A stretch of DNA of 54,045 nucleotides from Xanthobacteraceae bacterium (GCA_031291445.1 JARLJA010000069.1:1-54045); one strand, 5' to 3'. Positions 16,721 to 26,472 are shown, counted from the stretch's first letter. Notes: generated from the letters alone by a model not told the origin. Program-made: numbers and translations.

Positions 16721-18398
16721 GACACCCGGGCTGTCGTCGGTGTCGCTGGCTTCGCTGTCGGCGCTGGCCGGTGTCGCCTGCACCGGCGTCGCGTCGGGCC
16801 TCGCGGTCGCGAGCGGGCAGTACGGCGTCGCCGTCGTGTCGGGGCTCGGCTTTGCTTGCGCGCTGGCGGGAGCGCTGTTCCTGCGCCGCGCGTCGGCGAG
16901 CATCGGCAAGGCCAATACCGCGCTGGCGACCGCGGCCAATGGCGAACTGCGCGCGCGCGTGCTTGGCATTACCGGACAGGGCGACATCGGCCAGCTGCTG
17001 GTCAACACCAACCGCCTGCTCGACCAGTTCGAGGCCTTCGGCAAGGAGGCCGATGCGGCCATGATCGCCGCGGCGGAGGCGCGCTACTACCGCAAGATCC
17101 TGCCGAAGGGCTTCCGCGGCGACTTCCTGACCTACGCCAGGAACATCAACGTCACGCTCGACAAGATGGCCAGTAACGCGGCGCAGCTTGCGACCTTCAC
17201 GGAGCGCATGCTGCACGACGCGGTGACGATCTCGATCACGGTGAACGAGGGCAACATCGCCAACGCCCACATCGTCAACGGCATCCGCCACGCCCGCGAC
17301 GAATCGCAGGATATCGCCACCGCCACCCAGCAGATGGTGTCGGGCATCCAGTCCATCAGCCATGACGCGGAGCGCGCCGCCGAACTGTCGGACCGTGCCC
17401 AGCAGGTGACCGACCAGGGCCGCGGGGTGATGCAGGCGGCGATGCACCAGTTCGCGGGTATCGGCGTGGCGGTGGAAGACGCGGCGACACGCGCGGCCGC
17501 GCTGGCCCAGGCCTCGGATTCGATCGGCAACATCCTGTCGTCGATCGAGGCGATCGCGGCCCAGACCAACCTGCTCGCGCTCAACGCCACCATCGAGTCG
17601 GCGCGCGCCGGCGAGGCCGGGCGCGGTTTCGCGGTTGTCGCAAACGAGGTCAAGAGCCTGTCGGGCCAGACCGCCCGGTCGACCGAGGAGATCGGGCGCA
17701 TGGTCGCCAATCTGCGCCAGGAGATGGCCGGCATCGTCGACACCATGCGTTCCGGCACCAGGGCGCTCGGCGAGGGCCGTGCGGCGATGGAGGCGATGCA
17801 GGGCCGGATGGGCGAGATCAGCGAGCTCGTCGGCGAAACCTCGCACCACATGCAGGAAGTCTCCCGCATCCTGACCCGGCAGGCGGCCGCCGCCGACCAG
17901 ATCTCCGGCGGCATCAGGAAGGTCGCCGGGCACGCCGACGACAACGTCTCCGCCATCGAGCATTCGACCGGCTCGCTGAGCAAGGTCGAGCACGAGATGG
18001 AATCGCTGCTGAAGCTGCTGGTGACCTGGGACATTCCCAACAAGATCCTGCTGGTGGCCAAGGCCGATCACATCAACTGGAAAAAGAAGCTGGTCGACAT
18101 GGTCACCGGACTGGTGAAGCTCGACCCCGAGAAGCTCGCCAGCGATCAGACCTGCCGTCTCGGCCAGTGGTACGTCAGCCCGGAGGCGACGCCGTTCCAC
18201 GCCCATCCCGCCTATCGCGAACTCGCGGTCCATCACAGCGGCGTCCACCAGAACGGCGTCGCCGCGGCGCGCGCCTACAACGCCGGGAAAATCGACGAGG
18301 CGATCGCCCTGATCGAAAGGGTCGAGACCGAATCCCGCGAGGTGCTGCGCTGCCTCGACCAATTGCTCGCCGGAGCCGGGGAAAAGCGCGCGGCTTGA
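16695..18398 (+). CDS. Methyl-accepting chemotaxis protein with C-terminal CZB zinc-sensor domain
   Basis: This 567-residue protein has two closely spaced membrane helices near the N-terminus (about 14-70), a HAMP-like segment ([20 protein letters not shown]), a long coiled coil and an MCP signalling tip. The tip includes [20 protein letters not shown], then [12 protein letters not shown]. The end is a chemoreceptor zinc-binding (CZB) domain, with [22 protein letters not shown] and [15 protein letters not shown] supplying the His/Cys/His/His zinc ligands. There is almost no periplasmic loop, so the signal must come from inside the cell, probably through the partner PAS protein encoded just upstream and through zinc or oxidation at CZB. 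Confidence 0.92.
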   Translation: MINSSSASRTPGLSSVSLASLSALAGVACTGVASGLAVASGQYGVAVVSGLGFACALAGALFLRRASASIGKANTALATAANGELRARVLGITGQGDIGQLLVNTNRLLDQFEAFGKEADAAMIAAAEARYYRKILPKGFRGDFLTYARNINVTLDKMASNAAQLATFTERMLHDAVTISITVNEGNIANAHIVNGIRHARDESQDIATATQQMVSGIQSISHDAERAAELSDRAQQVTDQGRGVMQAAMHQFAGIGVAVEDAATRAAALAQASDSIGNILSSIEAIAAQTNLLALNATIESARAGEAGRGFAVVANEVKSLSGQTARSTEEIGRMVANLRQEMAGIVDTMRSGTRALGEGRAAMEAMQGRMGEISELVGETSHHMQEVSRILTRQAAAADQISGGIRKVAGHADDNVSAIEHSTGSLSKVEHEMESLLKLLVTWDIPNKILLVAKADHINWKKKLVDMVTGLVKLDPEKLASDQTCRLGQWYVSPEATPFHAHPAYRELAVHHSGVHQNGVAAARAYNAGKIDEAIALIERVETESREVLRCLDQLLAGAGEKRAA

Positions 18399-18663
18399 GC
18401 CGCAGGCCGTAACGATGCGGCGCGGCGTCGCATCGACCCGCGCTTCGGTCGAAAAGTACCGGCGCGGAATGCAACAGAATTCCCCATGCCGCGCGGTGCG
18501 CAGAATGCCTTTCTCGCGCCGCGTTCCGTTGTAGGCAAAATTCTCTTCTTTTCCCGTCTGCCTGTTCATGCCGTTGAATGCTGCCTAAAAAGCGCTCAAC
18601 TCAATGAAATAGCGGCAGCAGTTGCTCCCCGCGACCGCGTCGCGCCCAGCCGGGATTTTCATC

Positions 18664-19236
18664 ATGTCACGTCTTCCGCTCCGTTCCATCGACGATGCCC
18701 CTGACGCCGCCAAGGCGGGGCTTGAGGCCGCACGACGCAACAACGGCTTCCTGCCGAACCTGGTGCGCCTTCTTGCCAACGCGCCGGTCGCCCTCGAAGC
18801 CTACCAGACGCTGTCGGCGATCAACGCCCGTGCCGGGCTCGGGCTTGCCGAGCGCGAGGCGGTGCAGATCACCGCGGCGGCGACCCATGGCTGCGGCTTC
18901 TGCGTCGCCGGCCATACCGCGGTGGCCACCAGGAAGGCGGGATTGGACAAGGCGGTCGTCAGCGCCCTGCGAGATCGCGAGGATGGGCCCGACCAGCGGC
19001 TCAACGCCGTGGCGCAGTTCGCCCGTGCGGTGATTGCGACGCGGGGCGCGGTCGACGACCGCGACCTCGCAGCCTTCCGGGACGCCGGCTTCGGCGATGC
19101 CGAGGCGCTCGAGGTGGTGCTCGGCGTCAGCCTCGCGACGCTGTGCAACTTCGCCAACAATCTCGGCAAGCCGGCGCTGAACCCGGAGCTCGCGCCGTTT
19201 GCCTGGGACGGTCCGGCCGCGGCGGCGGCGGAGTAG
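18664..19236 (+). CDS. AhpD-like carboxymuconolactone-decarboxylase-family protein
   Basis: This 190-residue helical protein has the AhpD core. The signatures are NGFLPNLVRLLANAPVALEA, then LSAINARAGLGLAEREAVQI, then AATHGCGFCVAGHTAVATR with the CxxC redox pair and the nearby His. In AhpD these Cys residues reduce peroxiredoxin partners. Many homologues are annotated as peroxidase-related. It is the first gene of a five-gene operon, ending five bases before the flavoprotein gene, so it may handle peroxide made by that enzyme. The ATG at 18664 is chosen as the start. The upstream 14 codons look random. Confidence 0.85.
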   Translation: MSRLPLRSIDDAPDAAKAGLEAARRNNGFLPNLVRLLANAPVALEAYQTLSAINARAGLGLAEREAVQITAAATHGCGFCVAGHTAVATRKAGLDKAVVSALRDREDGPDQRLNAVAQFARAVIATRGAVDDRDLAAFRDAGFGDAEALEVVLGVSLATLCNFANNLGKPALNPELAPFAWDGPAAAAAE

Positions 19237-19240
19237 CCCG

Positions 19241-20347
19241 ATGGCGGGTCCACGCGAACAGGCGCCGTTGCCCCCCGGCCTTGCCGCGTGGCTCGACGAC
19301 GCCGCCCACGGGCTCGATACCGCGGCCGATGACGCGACCGCCGTGCTGCCGCGCCTTGGCGACGCCGGCCTGTTCAGGATCGGCGTGCCGGTAGCGCTTG
19401 GCGGCAGCGGCGGCGACGTCACCGACGCGGTGCGCGCGGTCGCCGCGGTCTCGGAGCGCTCGCTCGCCGCAGGCTTCGTGTTCTGGGGCCAGCGGACCTT
19501 CATCGAATATCTGCTGCAGAGTCCGAACGAGGGGCTGCGCGCACGCCTGCTGCCCGCGCTGCTCGAGGGGCGGCGCGCCGGCGCCACCGGGCTGTCCAAT
19601 GCCATGAAGTTCCTGGCCGGCTTCGAGGAGCTGCAGCTCAAGGCGAGCGCGGCGGACCGCGCGCTGCGGATCGACGGCAAGCTGCCGTGGGTCACCAACC
19701 TGCAGCCGACCGGCTTCGACGTCGCCGCCGCGGTCGAGGGCGCGGGAGATGATCCCGCCTTCATCGTCAGCCTGTCGTCCGACGACGACGGGGTTTCGCG
19801 ATCGGCCGATCTCGACCTGATGGCGTTGCGCGCGACCAGCACCGCGGCCATCAAGATCGACGACGCGCGCGTCGGCGCCGAGCGCATTCTGCATCCCGAT
19901 GCCCATGCGTGGCTGCCGAAGGTGCGGCCGGCCTTCCTCGGGCTGCAATGCGGCATGTCGATCGGTCTTGCGCGCAGTGCGCTGACCGAGACCGAGGCCA
20001 AACTGAGGAGCGGGCGCGACGTTCTCGCGGAGCCGTTCGCCGCGATCTCCGCCGAACTGGCCGATCTTCATGCCCGGCTCGCCAGAGGGCTGGCCGCAGC
20101 GGTGTTCGAGACCGAGCCGTCGCTGCTGTTCCGGCTGCGCATTCGCCTCGCCGAGGTGGTGGCCGAGGCGGTGCAGCTCGAGCTCTGCGCCTCGGGCGGC
20201 GCGGCCTATCTCACGCAGCCGGGGGCGGGCATCCAGCGGCGCCTGCGCGAGAGCGCGTTCGTTCCCGTGGTCACGCCGAGCCTGGTGCAGCTGAAGACGG
20301 CGCTGGCCGCGCATCCGCGCGTGGCTGCAGTCGGAGCCGTGGCATGA
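19241..20347 (+). CDS. Acyl-CoA-dehydrogenase-fold flavoprotein
   Basis: This 368-residue protein has the acyl-CoA dehydrogenase/flavin monooxygenase fold. LPRLGDAGLFRIGVPVALGG is the N-terminal helix with the GxGG turn, followed by a segment GATGLSNAMKFLAGFEEL and PWVTNLQPTGFDV. Relatives next to SsuABC-type importers are often reduced-flavin monooxygenase-like enzymes for sulfur compounds (SfnB/DszC type). The usual catalytic Glu cannot be placed by eye, so dehydrogenase versus monooxygenase stays open. The stop overlaps the ATPase start by four bases. It belongs to the operon 18664-23176. Confidence 0.8.
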   Translation: MAGPREQAPLPPGLAAWLDDAAHGLDTAADDATAVLPRLGDAGLFRIGVPVALGGSGGDVTDAVRAVAAVSERSLAAGFVFWGQRTFIEYLLQSPNEGLRARLLPALLEGRRAGATGLSNAMKFLAGFEELQLKASAADRALRIDGKLPWVTNLQPTGFDVAAAVEGAGDDPAFIVSLSSDDDGVSRSADLDLMALRATSTAAIKIDDARVGAERILHPDAHAWLPKVRPAFLGLQCGMSIGLARSALTETEAKLRSGRDVLAEPFAAISAELADLHARLARGLAAAVFETEPSLLFRLRIRLAEVVAEAVQLELCASGGAAYLTQPGAGIQRRLRESAFVPVVTPSLVQLKTALAAHPRVAAVGAVA

Positions 20348-21114
20348 ACGTGACGCCGCTGCTCGAAGCCGTCGGCATCGGCCTGCGCTATCCGGGCGCC
20401 GACGGCGCGGTGGTCGAAGGCTTCGATTTCGCGCTGCAGAGCGGGGAGACCGTCGGCATTCTCGGGCCGAGCGGCACGGGCAAATCGAGCCTGCTGCGGA
20501 TTCTCGGCGGGCTGCAGCCGCCCACCGAGGGCGTGTTGCGGATGCACGGCACGCCGCTGCATGGGGTTTCGCCGCGCGTCGCGGTCGCGTTCCAGGATCC
20601 CAGCCTGCTGCCGTGGCTGACGCTGGAGAAGAATGTCGCCTTCGGACTCGACTTCAAGCACCAGCCGAAGCTGTCCGGCGCCGAAAGCCGGCGGCGGGTC
20701 GACGCCGCGATCGCCGAGGTCGGCCTCGCGGCGGCGCGGCGGCAGTTTCCCGACCAATTGTCGGGCGGCATGGCGCAGCGCGCCGCGCTCGCCCGCTGCT
20801 TGGCGCGGGAGCCGGAAATTCTGCTGCTCGATGAGCCGTTCGGCGCGCTGGACGAGGTGACGCGCGCCGACATGCAGCGCCTGCTGATGAAGGTGGTGCG
20901 CGACGTCGGAACGGCGGCCGTGCTGGTTACCCACGATATCGACGAGGCGCTCCTGGTATGCGACCGGGTGGTGCTGCTGGGCGGCTCGCCGGCGCATCTC
21001 ATCGGCGAGTGGCGGATCGAGCTCGACAAGCCGCGCGACGACGACGTCGCCGAACTCGGCGGGCTGCGCATCGAGATTCTCACTGCGCTGCGCGCGGCGA
21101 CCCGACGCAACTGA
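20344..21114 (+). CDS. ABC importer ATPase, SsuB/TauB/NrtD type
   Basis: This is a 256-residue nucleotide-binding subunit. Walker A is GPSGTGKSS, the Q-loop VAFQDPSLLPWLTLEKNVAF is of the nitrate/sulfonate/taurine type, the signature is LSGGMAQRAALAR and Walker B is ILLLDEPFGALD. It powers the permease encoded at 22313. The ATG overlaps the preceding stop, indicating coupling. The substrate class (aliphatic sulfonate, taurine, nitrate, thiamine precursor or similar) is inferred from the family only. Confidence 0.92.
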   Translation: MNVTPLLEAVGIGLRYPGADGAVVEGFDFALQSGETVGILGPSGTGKSSLLRILGGLQPPTEGVLRMHGTPLHGVSPRVAVAFQDPSLLPWLTLEKNVAFGLDFKHQPKLSGAESRRRVDAAIAEVGLAAARRQFPDQLSGGMAQRAALARCLAREPEILLLDEPFGALDEVTRADMQRLLMKVVRDVGTAAVLVTHDIDEALLVCDRVVLLGGSPAHLIGEWRIELDKPRDDDVAELGGLRIEILTALRAATRRN

Positions 21115-21125
21115 AAGACCAAGGC

Positions 21126-22316
21126 ATGCTGTTCGAGGACGACGTTTCCCGCCGCGACATGATGAAGCTCGCCGCGCTGTTCACCACGGCCGGCGCGCTG
21201 CCGCTGCTGCGCGCCGCCGAGGCCCGCGCCGGGCAGGACGGCACGCCGGTGCGGATCGGCTATCTGCCGATCACCGACGCCACGCCGCTCTTGGTCGCGC
21301 ACGGCAAGGGGTTCTTCGAGGCCGAAGGCCTCGTCGCGGACAAGCCGGTGCTGCTGCGCAGCTGGGCGCAGGTGCTCGAGGCCTTCCTGTCCGGGCAGGT
21401 CAACGTCGTCCACCTGCTGTCGCCGATGACGGTGTGGGCGCGGTTCGGCTCGAAGGCGCCTGCCAAGGTCGTGGCCTGGAACCACACCGGCGGATCGGGG
21501 CTCAGCGTCGCGCCGCAGATCGACAGCGTGAAGGATCTCGGCGGCAAAACCGTCGCGATCCCATTCTGGTACTCGATCCACAATGTCGTGCTGCAGGTCC
21601 TGCTGCGCGAGAACGGGCTGACGCCGGTGACGCGGCGCAGCGGTTCTCCGGCCGCCAACGAGGTCAACCTGGTCGTGATGGCGCCGTCCGACATGGTGCC
21701 CGCACTGGCATCCGGGCAGATCGCGGGCTTCATCGTGGCCGAGCCGTTCAACGCCACCGCCGAGACGCTCGGCATCGGCAAGATCCTGCGCTTCACCGGC
21801 GACGTCTGGAAGGACCATGCCTGCTGCGTCGTGTTCATGCACGAGCGCGATCTCGCGGAGCGGCCGGAATGGTCGCAGAAGGTGGTCAACGCCATGGTCA
21901 AGGCGCAGCTGTGGACGCGGGCCAACCGCGCCGAGACGGCGGCGCTCTTGTCCAAGGACGGGGCCAACCGATACACCCCGCACGCCACCGCGGTGCTCGA
22001 GAAGGTGCTGGCGCCGCCGGAGAGCGACAGCGCGCTCTATCTGAAGTCGGGCGCGATCCGCAATGCCGCCTGGCGAGAGCGGCGGATCGATTTCCAGCCT
22101 TATCCCTATCCGAGTTACACCGAGGAACTGGTGCGGCGGCTCAGGTCCACGCTGACCGAGGGTGATCGTGGATTTCTCGACAGCCTCGATCCGGCCGCGG
22201 CCGCGCGCGAGCTGGTCGACGACAGTTTCGTCCGGAGGGCCATCGTCGCAGCCGGCGGCATGGCGGCGTTCGACCTGCCGGACGGGTTTGCGCGCAGCGA
22301 GGTGGTGGCGGCATGA
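21126..22316 (+). CDS. ABC importer substrate-binding protein with Tat signal, SsuA/NrtA type
   Basis: This 396-residue periplasmic binding protein is exported by the Tat pathway: the twin-arginine motif SRRDMMKL is followed by AALFTTAGALPLLRA. The mature part has VRIGYLPITDATPLLVAHGK, then GFFEAEGL and the FLSGQVNVVHL hinge, as in NrtA/SsuA/CmpA proteins. Tat export suggests folding in the cytoplasm before transport. It begins 11 bases after the ATPase gene and its stop overlaps the permease start by four bases. The ligand is unknown. Confidence 0.9.
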   Translation: MLFEDDVSRRDMMKLAALFTTAGALPLLRAAEARAGQDGTPVRIGYLPITDATPLLVAHGKGFFEAEGLVADKPVLLRSWAQVLEAFLSGQVNVVHLLSPMTVWARFGSKAPAKVVAWNHTGGSGLSVAPQIDSVKDLGGKTVAIPFWYSIHNVVLQVLLRENGLTPVTRRSGSPAANEVNLVVMAPSDMVPALASGQIAGFIVAEPFNATAETLGIGKILRFTGDVWKDHACCVVFMHERDLAERPEWSQKVVNAMVKAQLWTRANRAETAALLSKDGANRYTPHATAVLEKVLAPPESDSALYLKSGAIRNAAWRERRIDFQPYPYPSYTEELVRRLRSTLTEGDRGFLDSLDPAAAARELVDDSFVRRAIVAAGGMAAFDLPDGFARSEVVAA

Positions 22317-23176
22317 CCGCGAGCTGGGCCGCGTCCGACGCTCCGGCGCAGGCCGGTTTCGCGCAGGCGGGACCGTCGTCGCCGCGACCGGACCGGCCGC
22401 GCGCCCGACGCGCGCCGTTGTATCCGGCGCTGGAGCGGGTGGGGCTCGGGATCGTCGGAGTGCTGGTGCTGCTCGGCCTGTGGTGGGTCGCCACCGATGT
22501 GCTCGCGGCGCCTGGGACGCTGACACGGCAATTCTCGCCGTCCGGGGCCTTGCGCAGCCTCGTCACTCTCGTCCTGGCGTCGGACCTGCCGATCCACGTG
22601 CTGGTCAGCCTGCGGCGCGTGCTGGTCGGGCTGGCGCTGGCGCTTGCGGTCGGCGTGCCGCTCGGGCTCGCGGTCGGCCGGCAGCGCCGGCTCGACGCGG
22701 CGACCTCGCCGGCGTTCCAGCTGCTGCGGATGATCTCGCCGCTGTCGTGGATGCCGATCGCGGTGATGGTGTTCGGCGTCGGCGACCGGCCGATCTATTT
22801 CCTGCTCGGTTTCGCCGCGGTGTGGCCGATCCTGCTCAACACCGCCGAGGGCGTGCGGCGGATCGATCCGAGCTGGCTCCAGCTGTCGGCGAGCCTCTCG
22901 GCCACGCGCTGGGAGACGCTGCGCCACGTCGTCATTCCCGGCGTGCTCGGCCACGTGCTGACCGGATTGCGGCTCTCGATCGGCATCGTCTGGATCGTGC
23001 TGGTGCCGTGCGAGATGCTCGGCGTCTCCGCGGGCCTCGGCTACTTCATTCTCGATACCCGCGACCGGCTGGCCTATTCCGAGCTGATGGCCATGGTCGT
23101 GATCATCGGCGTGCTTGGATTTGCGCTCGATGCCGGGGCGAGGGGGCTGATGCGCCTCGTCGGCCAGCGCCGCTGA
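22313..23176 (+). CDS. ABC importer permease, SsuC/TauC type
   Basis: This 287-residue inner-membrane permease has about six helices. The EAA-type loop lies around LQLSASLSATRWETLRHVVI and is followed by PGVLGHVLTGLRLSIGIVW, the standard contact with the ATPase in this family. The N-terminal 35 residues are Ala/Pro/Arg-rich and cytoplasmic. It is the last gene of the operon that starts at 18664. It overlaps the binding-protein gene by four bases. Confidence 0.9.
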   Translation: MTASWAASDAPAQAGFAQAGPSSPRPDRPRARRAPLYPALERVGLGIVGVLVLLGLWWVATDVLAAPGTLTRQFSPSGALRSLVTLVLASDLPIHVLVSLRRVLVGLALALAVGVPLGLAVGRQRRLDAATSPAFQLLRMISPLSWMPIAVMVFGVGDRPIYFLLGFAAVWPILLNTAEGVRRIDPSWLQLSASLSATRWETLRHVVIPGVLGHVLTGLRLSIGIVWIVLVPCEMLGVSAGLGYFILDTRDRLAYSELMAMVVIIGVLGFALDAGARGLMRLVGQRR

Positions 23177-23585
23177 CCGACGCGGCCGGGGAGCGGCCGC
23201 CTCGCTCGCCGCGCCGCCGCTCGATCACCGTCACGTCGCTGACGTCGTCGAGCGCGCCGAGCCGGGTGGCGAAGCCCGCAATGATCGGCTCAACACCGTC
23301 GTGACGATCGTGGTTCACAGCAGCGACACGCGGCGGCTGCGCCAACTGGCTGAGGGACTTGCTGCGCTGCCGCAGACCTATTCCGTCCAGGGACGGCCCG
23401 GGTGACCCCGGCCGGCGAGCCTGGGCTGCGACGGTCGCACTTATCGAGCGAGCGCTCGCTCGGAAATTCGTCCCATCCCCCTTTCCCAATTGCGGAACCT
23501 GTGCAATCCTGCAAGCAACAACGGCGGAAGCCGAACAATCGACGGCCACGCGTCGTCGGGGGAAACGGGCAGGGGAGGCGACGGC
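23177..23585. other. Intergenic region with a possible gene remnant
   Basis: One plus-strand frame ending at a stop at 23403-23405 reads like the end of a protein: NTVVTIVVHSSDTRRLRQLA, then EGLAALPQTYSVQGRP. It is open from about 23206 but has no start or ribosome site. It may be a relic of an ACT-like domain, but I cannot name it. The promoter of the TetR gene at 23586 should lie in 23405-23575. Confidence 0.3.
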
Positions 23586-24320
23586 GTGAGTCTGGCGCGG
23601 CACAGACCGTGGGCGGGCGCGTATTCGACGGAAGCGCTGTGCGCGCGCATCCTCGAGCGTCATCGTCAGGTCGTGCGGGTGCAGAAGACGCCCGTCGCGG
23701 TCGCCAATCTCGCCCGCATCATCACCGCCACACTGCGGTTGTCCAACAAGCAGGGGTTCCACGCCACCAGCCTGCGCGAGCTCGCCAAGGCCTCGGGGTT
23801 GAGCATGGGCGGGCTCTACACCTATTTCGCCAACAAGCCGATGCTGCTGTCGATGATCCTCGGCGAGGTCATGGCCACTGCGTCGGAAGTGCTGCGCGCG
23901 CCGCCCGAGGCGGTGGCCATGGACGCGGTGGCGCATCTGAACTGGCTGATCGCGACCCACATCCGGCTTTCGGAGGCGATGCAGCCGTGGTTCGTGTTCG
24001 CCTTCATGGAAGCCAAATCGTTTCCGCCGGCTGAGCGCCAGATCGCGCTCGAGGGCGAAGTTGACACCGAGAGCATCATCGCCGAGGTGCTGAAGCAGGG
24101 GGCCGCCAGCGGCGTCTTCGTCATAGGCGAGGTCGGACTGACGGCAGCGCTGATCAAGCCGCTGCTGCAGGACTGGTACGTCAAGCGCGCCAAGTACCGC
24201 AAGCGTGGCACCACCATCGAGACCTATATCGACGCTGTGACCGCCTTCGTCGGCGCAGCGCTCGGCGCCGGGACGGCGGCCGCAGGACGGGCATCGCGGC
24301 CGGCGTTCGGTCAGGGCTGA
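23586..24320 (+). CDS. TetR-family regulator of the adjacent ABC locus
   Basis: This 244-residue protein has a TetR DNA-binding domain starting unusually late. LSNKQGFHATSLRELAKASG, then LSMGGLYTYFANKPML lies at about residues 60-100, preceded by an extended N-terminus that may be a helical arm. The C-terminal ligand domain is not recognisable by motif. The GTG at 23586 is chosen because GGGGAGG sits seven bases upstream. The frame is open further, but those residues are not protein-like. It ends 44 bases before the permease gene on the same strand, so it probably controls, and may be co-transcribed with, the importer genes. Confidence 0.85.
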   Translation: MSLARHRPWAGAYSTEALCARILERHRQVVRVQKTPVAVANLARIITATLRLSNKQGFHATSLRELAKASGLSMGGLYTYFANKPMLLSMILGEVMATASEVLRAPPEAVAMDAVAHLNWLIATHIRLSEAMQPWFVFAFMEAKSFPPAERQIALEGEVDTESIIAEVLKQGAASGVFVIGEVGLTAALIKPLLQDWYVKRAKYRKRGTTIETYIDAVTAFVGAALGAGTAAAGRASRPAFGQG

Positions 24321-24364
24321 GGCGATGGCGCGGGCGGATCAAGCGACATGAGAGGGACGTCAGG

Positions 24365-25336
24365 ATGAAGCGGGTTCGGTTCAGTCAGCAGGAGATCGTG
24401 TTCGCCGTCTTCGCACTGCTGTTCGCGGTGTTTTCGATCTTCCTGCCCGGCTTCCTGTCGCCGGACAACATGCTGACGCTGCTGCAGAACGTGGCGGTGC
24501 TCGGGATCCTCGGGCTGGCCATGGCGATCGTCGTCATCGGCCGCGGCATCGACATTTCGCTGATCGCCGCGCTCGCGGTGCCGTCCGGCCTGGTGCTGCA
24601 GATGGTGCAGAACGGCCACTCGCTGACCGCCGCGCTGGCCGCCGCCGTGCTGTTCACGATCTGCTTCGGGCTCGTCAACGGCTGGCTGATCGCCTATGCC
24701 GAAGTGCCGTCGTTGTTCGCCACGCTGGCGACCGGGATCTTCGTCGCCGGCCTGGGCCAGGCCGCGCTGTTTCAGCTCGACGTGGTGCAGTGGAGCGACG
24801 GCATGGCGGGCTTCGAGCGGCTCGGCCAGGGCACCATCTTCGGCGTGCCGACCTCGATCGTGATGTTCGCCGTCGCCTGCGTCGTGGTCGCGCTGCTGCT
24901 GCGCCAGACCCGCTGGGGCGCCTACATCTATGCCATCGGCGACAATCCCTACGCCGCGCGCGTCACCGGCATTCCGTCGCGGCCGATCGTCGTGCTGCAA
25001 TACGTGCTGGCATCGCTGATCGGCTGCTTCGCCGGCCTGGTGATGGCGGCCTCCGTCAACTCGATGCCGACCCGCATCTTCAATTCGACGCTGATCTATG
25101 ACGTGATCCTGGTGGTGGTGCTGGGCGGCATCGGCCTGTCCGGCGGCCGGGGCGGCGTCGTCAACGTCGTCATCGGCACGCTTCTGATCGGGACCATGCT
25201 CAACGGCATGACCATCCTGGACGTCCCTTATGCGGGGCAGAACCTCATCAAGGGGGTCGTGCTGCTGGCGGCGGTCATCACCGACTCGTTCCTGAATCCG
25301 CGCAACGAGGAAACCGCGCAGCAGGGCGACATCTAG
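24365..25336 (+). CDS. Sugar-type ABC importer permease 1 (RbsC-like)
   Basis: This 323-residue protein has eight to ten hydrophobic helices. The family features are ILGLAMAIVVIGRGIDISLI, the conserved G(R)GIDxS loop of RbsC/AraH permeases, and DVILVVVLGGIGLSGGRGGV, the cytoplasmic coupling loop followed by the GGxG region. It forms the membrane pore with the permease half of the fusion protein encoded at 26555. It is the first structural gene after the TetR gene. The substrate could be a sugar or another small polar molecule. Confidence 0.9.
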   Translation: MKRVRFSQQEIVFAVFALLFAVFSIFLPGFLSPDNMLTLLQNVAVLGILGLAMAIVVIGRGIDISLIAALAVPSGLVLQMVQNGHSLTAALAAAVLFTICFGLVNGWLIAYAEVPSLFATLATGIFVAGLGQAALFQLDVVQWSDGMAGFERLGQGTIFGVPTSIVMFAVACVVVALLLRQTRWGAYIYAIGDNPYAARVTGIPSRPIVVLQYVLASLIGCFAGLVMAASVNSMPTRIFNSTLIYDVILVVVLGGIGLSGGRGGVVNVVIGTLLIGTMLNGMTILDVPYAGQNLIKGVVLLAAVITDSFLNPRNEETAQQGDI

Positions 25337-25455
25337 CCTAACCCGGAACGGCCGGCCGCGCGGCGAACAGCGCCGCACGGTCTGCCGCCATGGGCGAGGC
25401 TCAATACAAGAAGAAAAGAACATCGGGTCCAAGAAAACTTCACAAGGAGGAAGCA

Positions 25456-26472
25456 ATGACGACATCGAAGACGACGTTGAAAGTGGCGCTGGCCACGCTG
25501 GGACTCGCGGCATTCGCCGCACCGGCGCCGGCGCAGCAGGGCCTCGACGAGCCGTTCCAGAAGCCCTTCAGGGAAGCGCTGGCCGGCAAGACGGTGGCCT
25601 ATGTGCCGGTGGCGATGAATTTCGACCTCACCGAAGGCTGGTGGGCCGGCATGAAGAAGGAGCTCGAGCCGTTCGGCGTCAAGTTCGAGATCCGCGACCC
25701 CAACTGGAGCACCAATGCCGGCGCCCAGGCGGTGACCTCACTGATCTCCGAGAAGCCGGCAGTGATGATCATTCACAATCCCGACGTGCAGACCTACGCC
25801 AAGCTGCTGCAGCGCGCCGAGAACGAAGGCATCTACGTCATCCAGATCAACATGGGCTCGGCCTATCGCTCGTCGGCTTTCGTCGGCGCCAACTGGATCG
25901 AGATCGGCGAAAAGAATGCCGAGGCCGTGGTCAAGGCCTGTGAAGGCAAGTCCAACAAGATCGCCATCGTGCAGGGTGCCTTGTCGGCGGCCACCAGCGC
26001 CTACACGCTGAAGGGCGTGGAAAACGTGCTGGCCAAGCATCCCGAGGTCAAGGTGGTCTCCAGCCAGGCAGCCGACTGGGATGCCGCCAAGGCCAAGGCG
26101 ATCACGCAGACCGTGCTCAAGCAGAATCCGGATCTGTGCGGCATCGTCGGCTTCTGGGACGGCATGGACATCGGCACCGCCGCGGCGGTCAAGGAAGCCG
26201 GCCTCACCGGCAAGGTGTTCCTGGCGACCTCCGGCGGCGGCGAGCGCAAGGGCGCCTGCGAACTCGTCAAGTCGGGCGGCTTCGACCTCGACCTCAGCTA
26301 CGACGTGCCGACCCAGGCCGCCGACCTCGCCGCCATGATCAAGTGGCTGCTGTCGTCGGGCGTCAAGGCCGGTTCGGTGAAGGGGGCGGCCTACACCACG
26401 CTGATCCCGATCACCAAGGACAATGCCGACTCGCAGACGGCGTGCTGGAACCTGGCCGACATGAAGAAATAG
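25456..26472 (+). CDS. Sugar-type ABC importer substrate-binding protein
   Basis: This 338-residue periplasmic protein belongs to the Peripla_BP_4 (RbsB/XylF) fold. The signal peptide TLKVALATLGLAAFAAPAPA is followed by the mature AQQGLD. Fold signatures are VAYVPVAMNFDLTEGWWAGM and SEKPAVMIIHNPDVQTYAKL. The ATG has a near-perfect AAGGAGG seven bases upstream, which fits high expression. A strong hairpin follows the stop, consistent with extra copies of this subunit relative to the permeases. The ligand is unknown. Confidence 0.92.
   Translation: MTTSKTTLKVALATLGLAAFAAPAPAQQGLDEPFQKPFREALAGKTVAYVPVAMNFDLTEGWWAGMKKELEPFGVKFEIRDPNWSTNAGAQAVTSLISEKPAVMIIHNPDVQTYAKLLQRAENEGIYVIQINMGSAYRSSAFVGANWIEIGEKNAEAVVKACEGKSNKIAIVQGALSAATSAYTLKGVENVLAKHPEVKVVSSQAADWDAAKAKAITQTVLKQNPDLCGIVGFWDGMDIGTAAAVKEAGLTGKVFLATSGGGERKGACELVKSGGFDLDLSYDVPTQAADLAAMIKWLLSSGVKAGSVKGAAYTTLIPITKDNADSQTACWNLADMKK

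Noticed and set aside
16578-18569. 663-aa open frame antisense to the chemoreceptor gene
   Set aside because: Long antisense frames are expected in GC-rich genes. The residues are His/Arg/Gly-rich noise, and the sense frame has clear domains.
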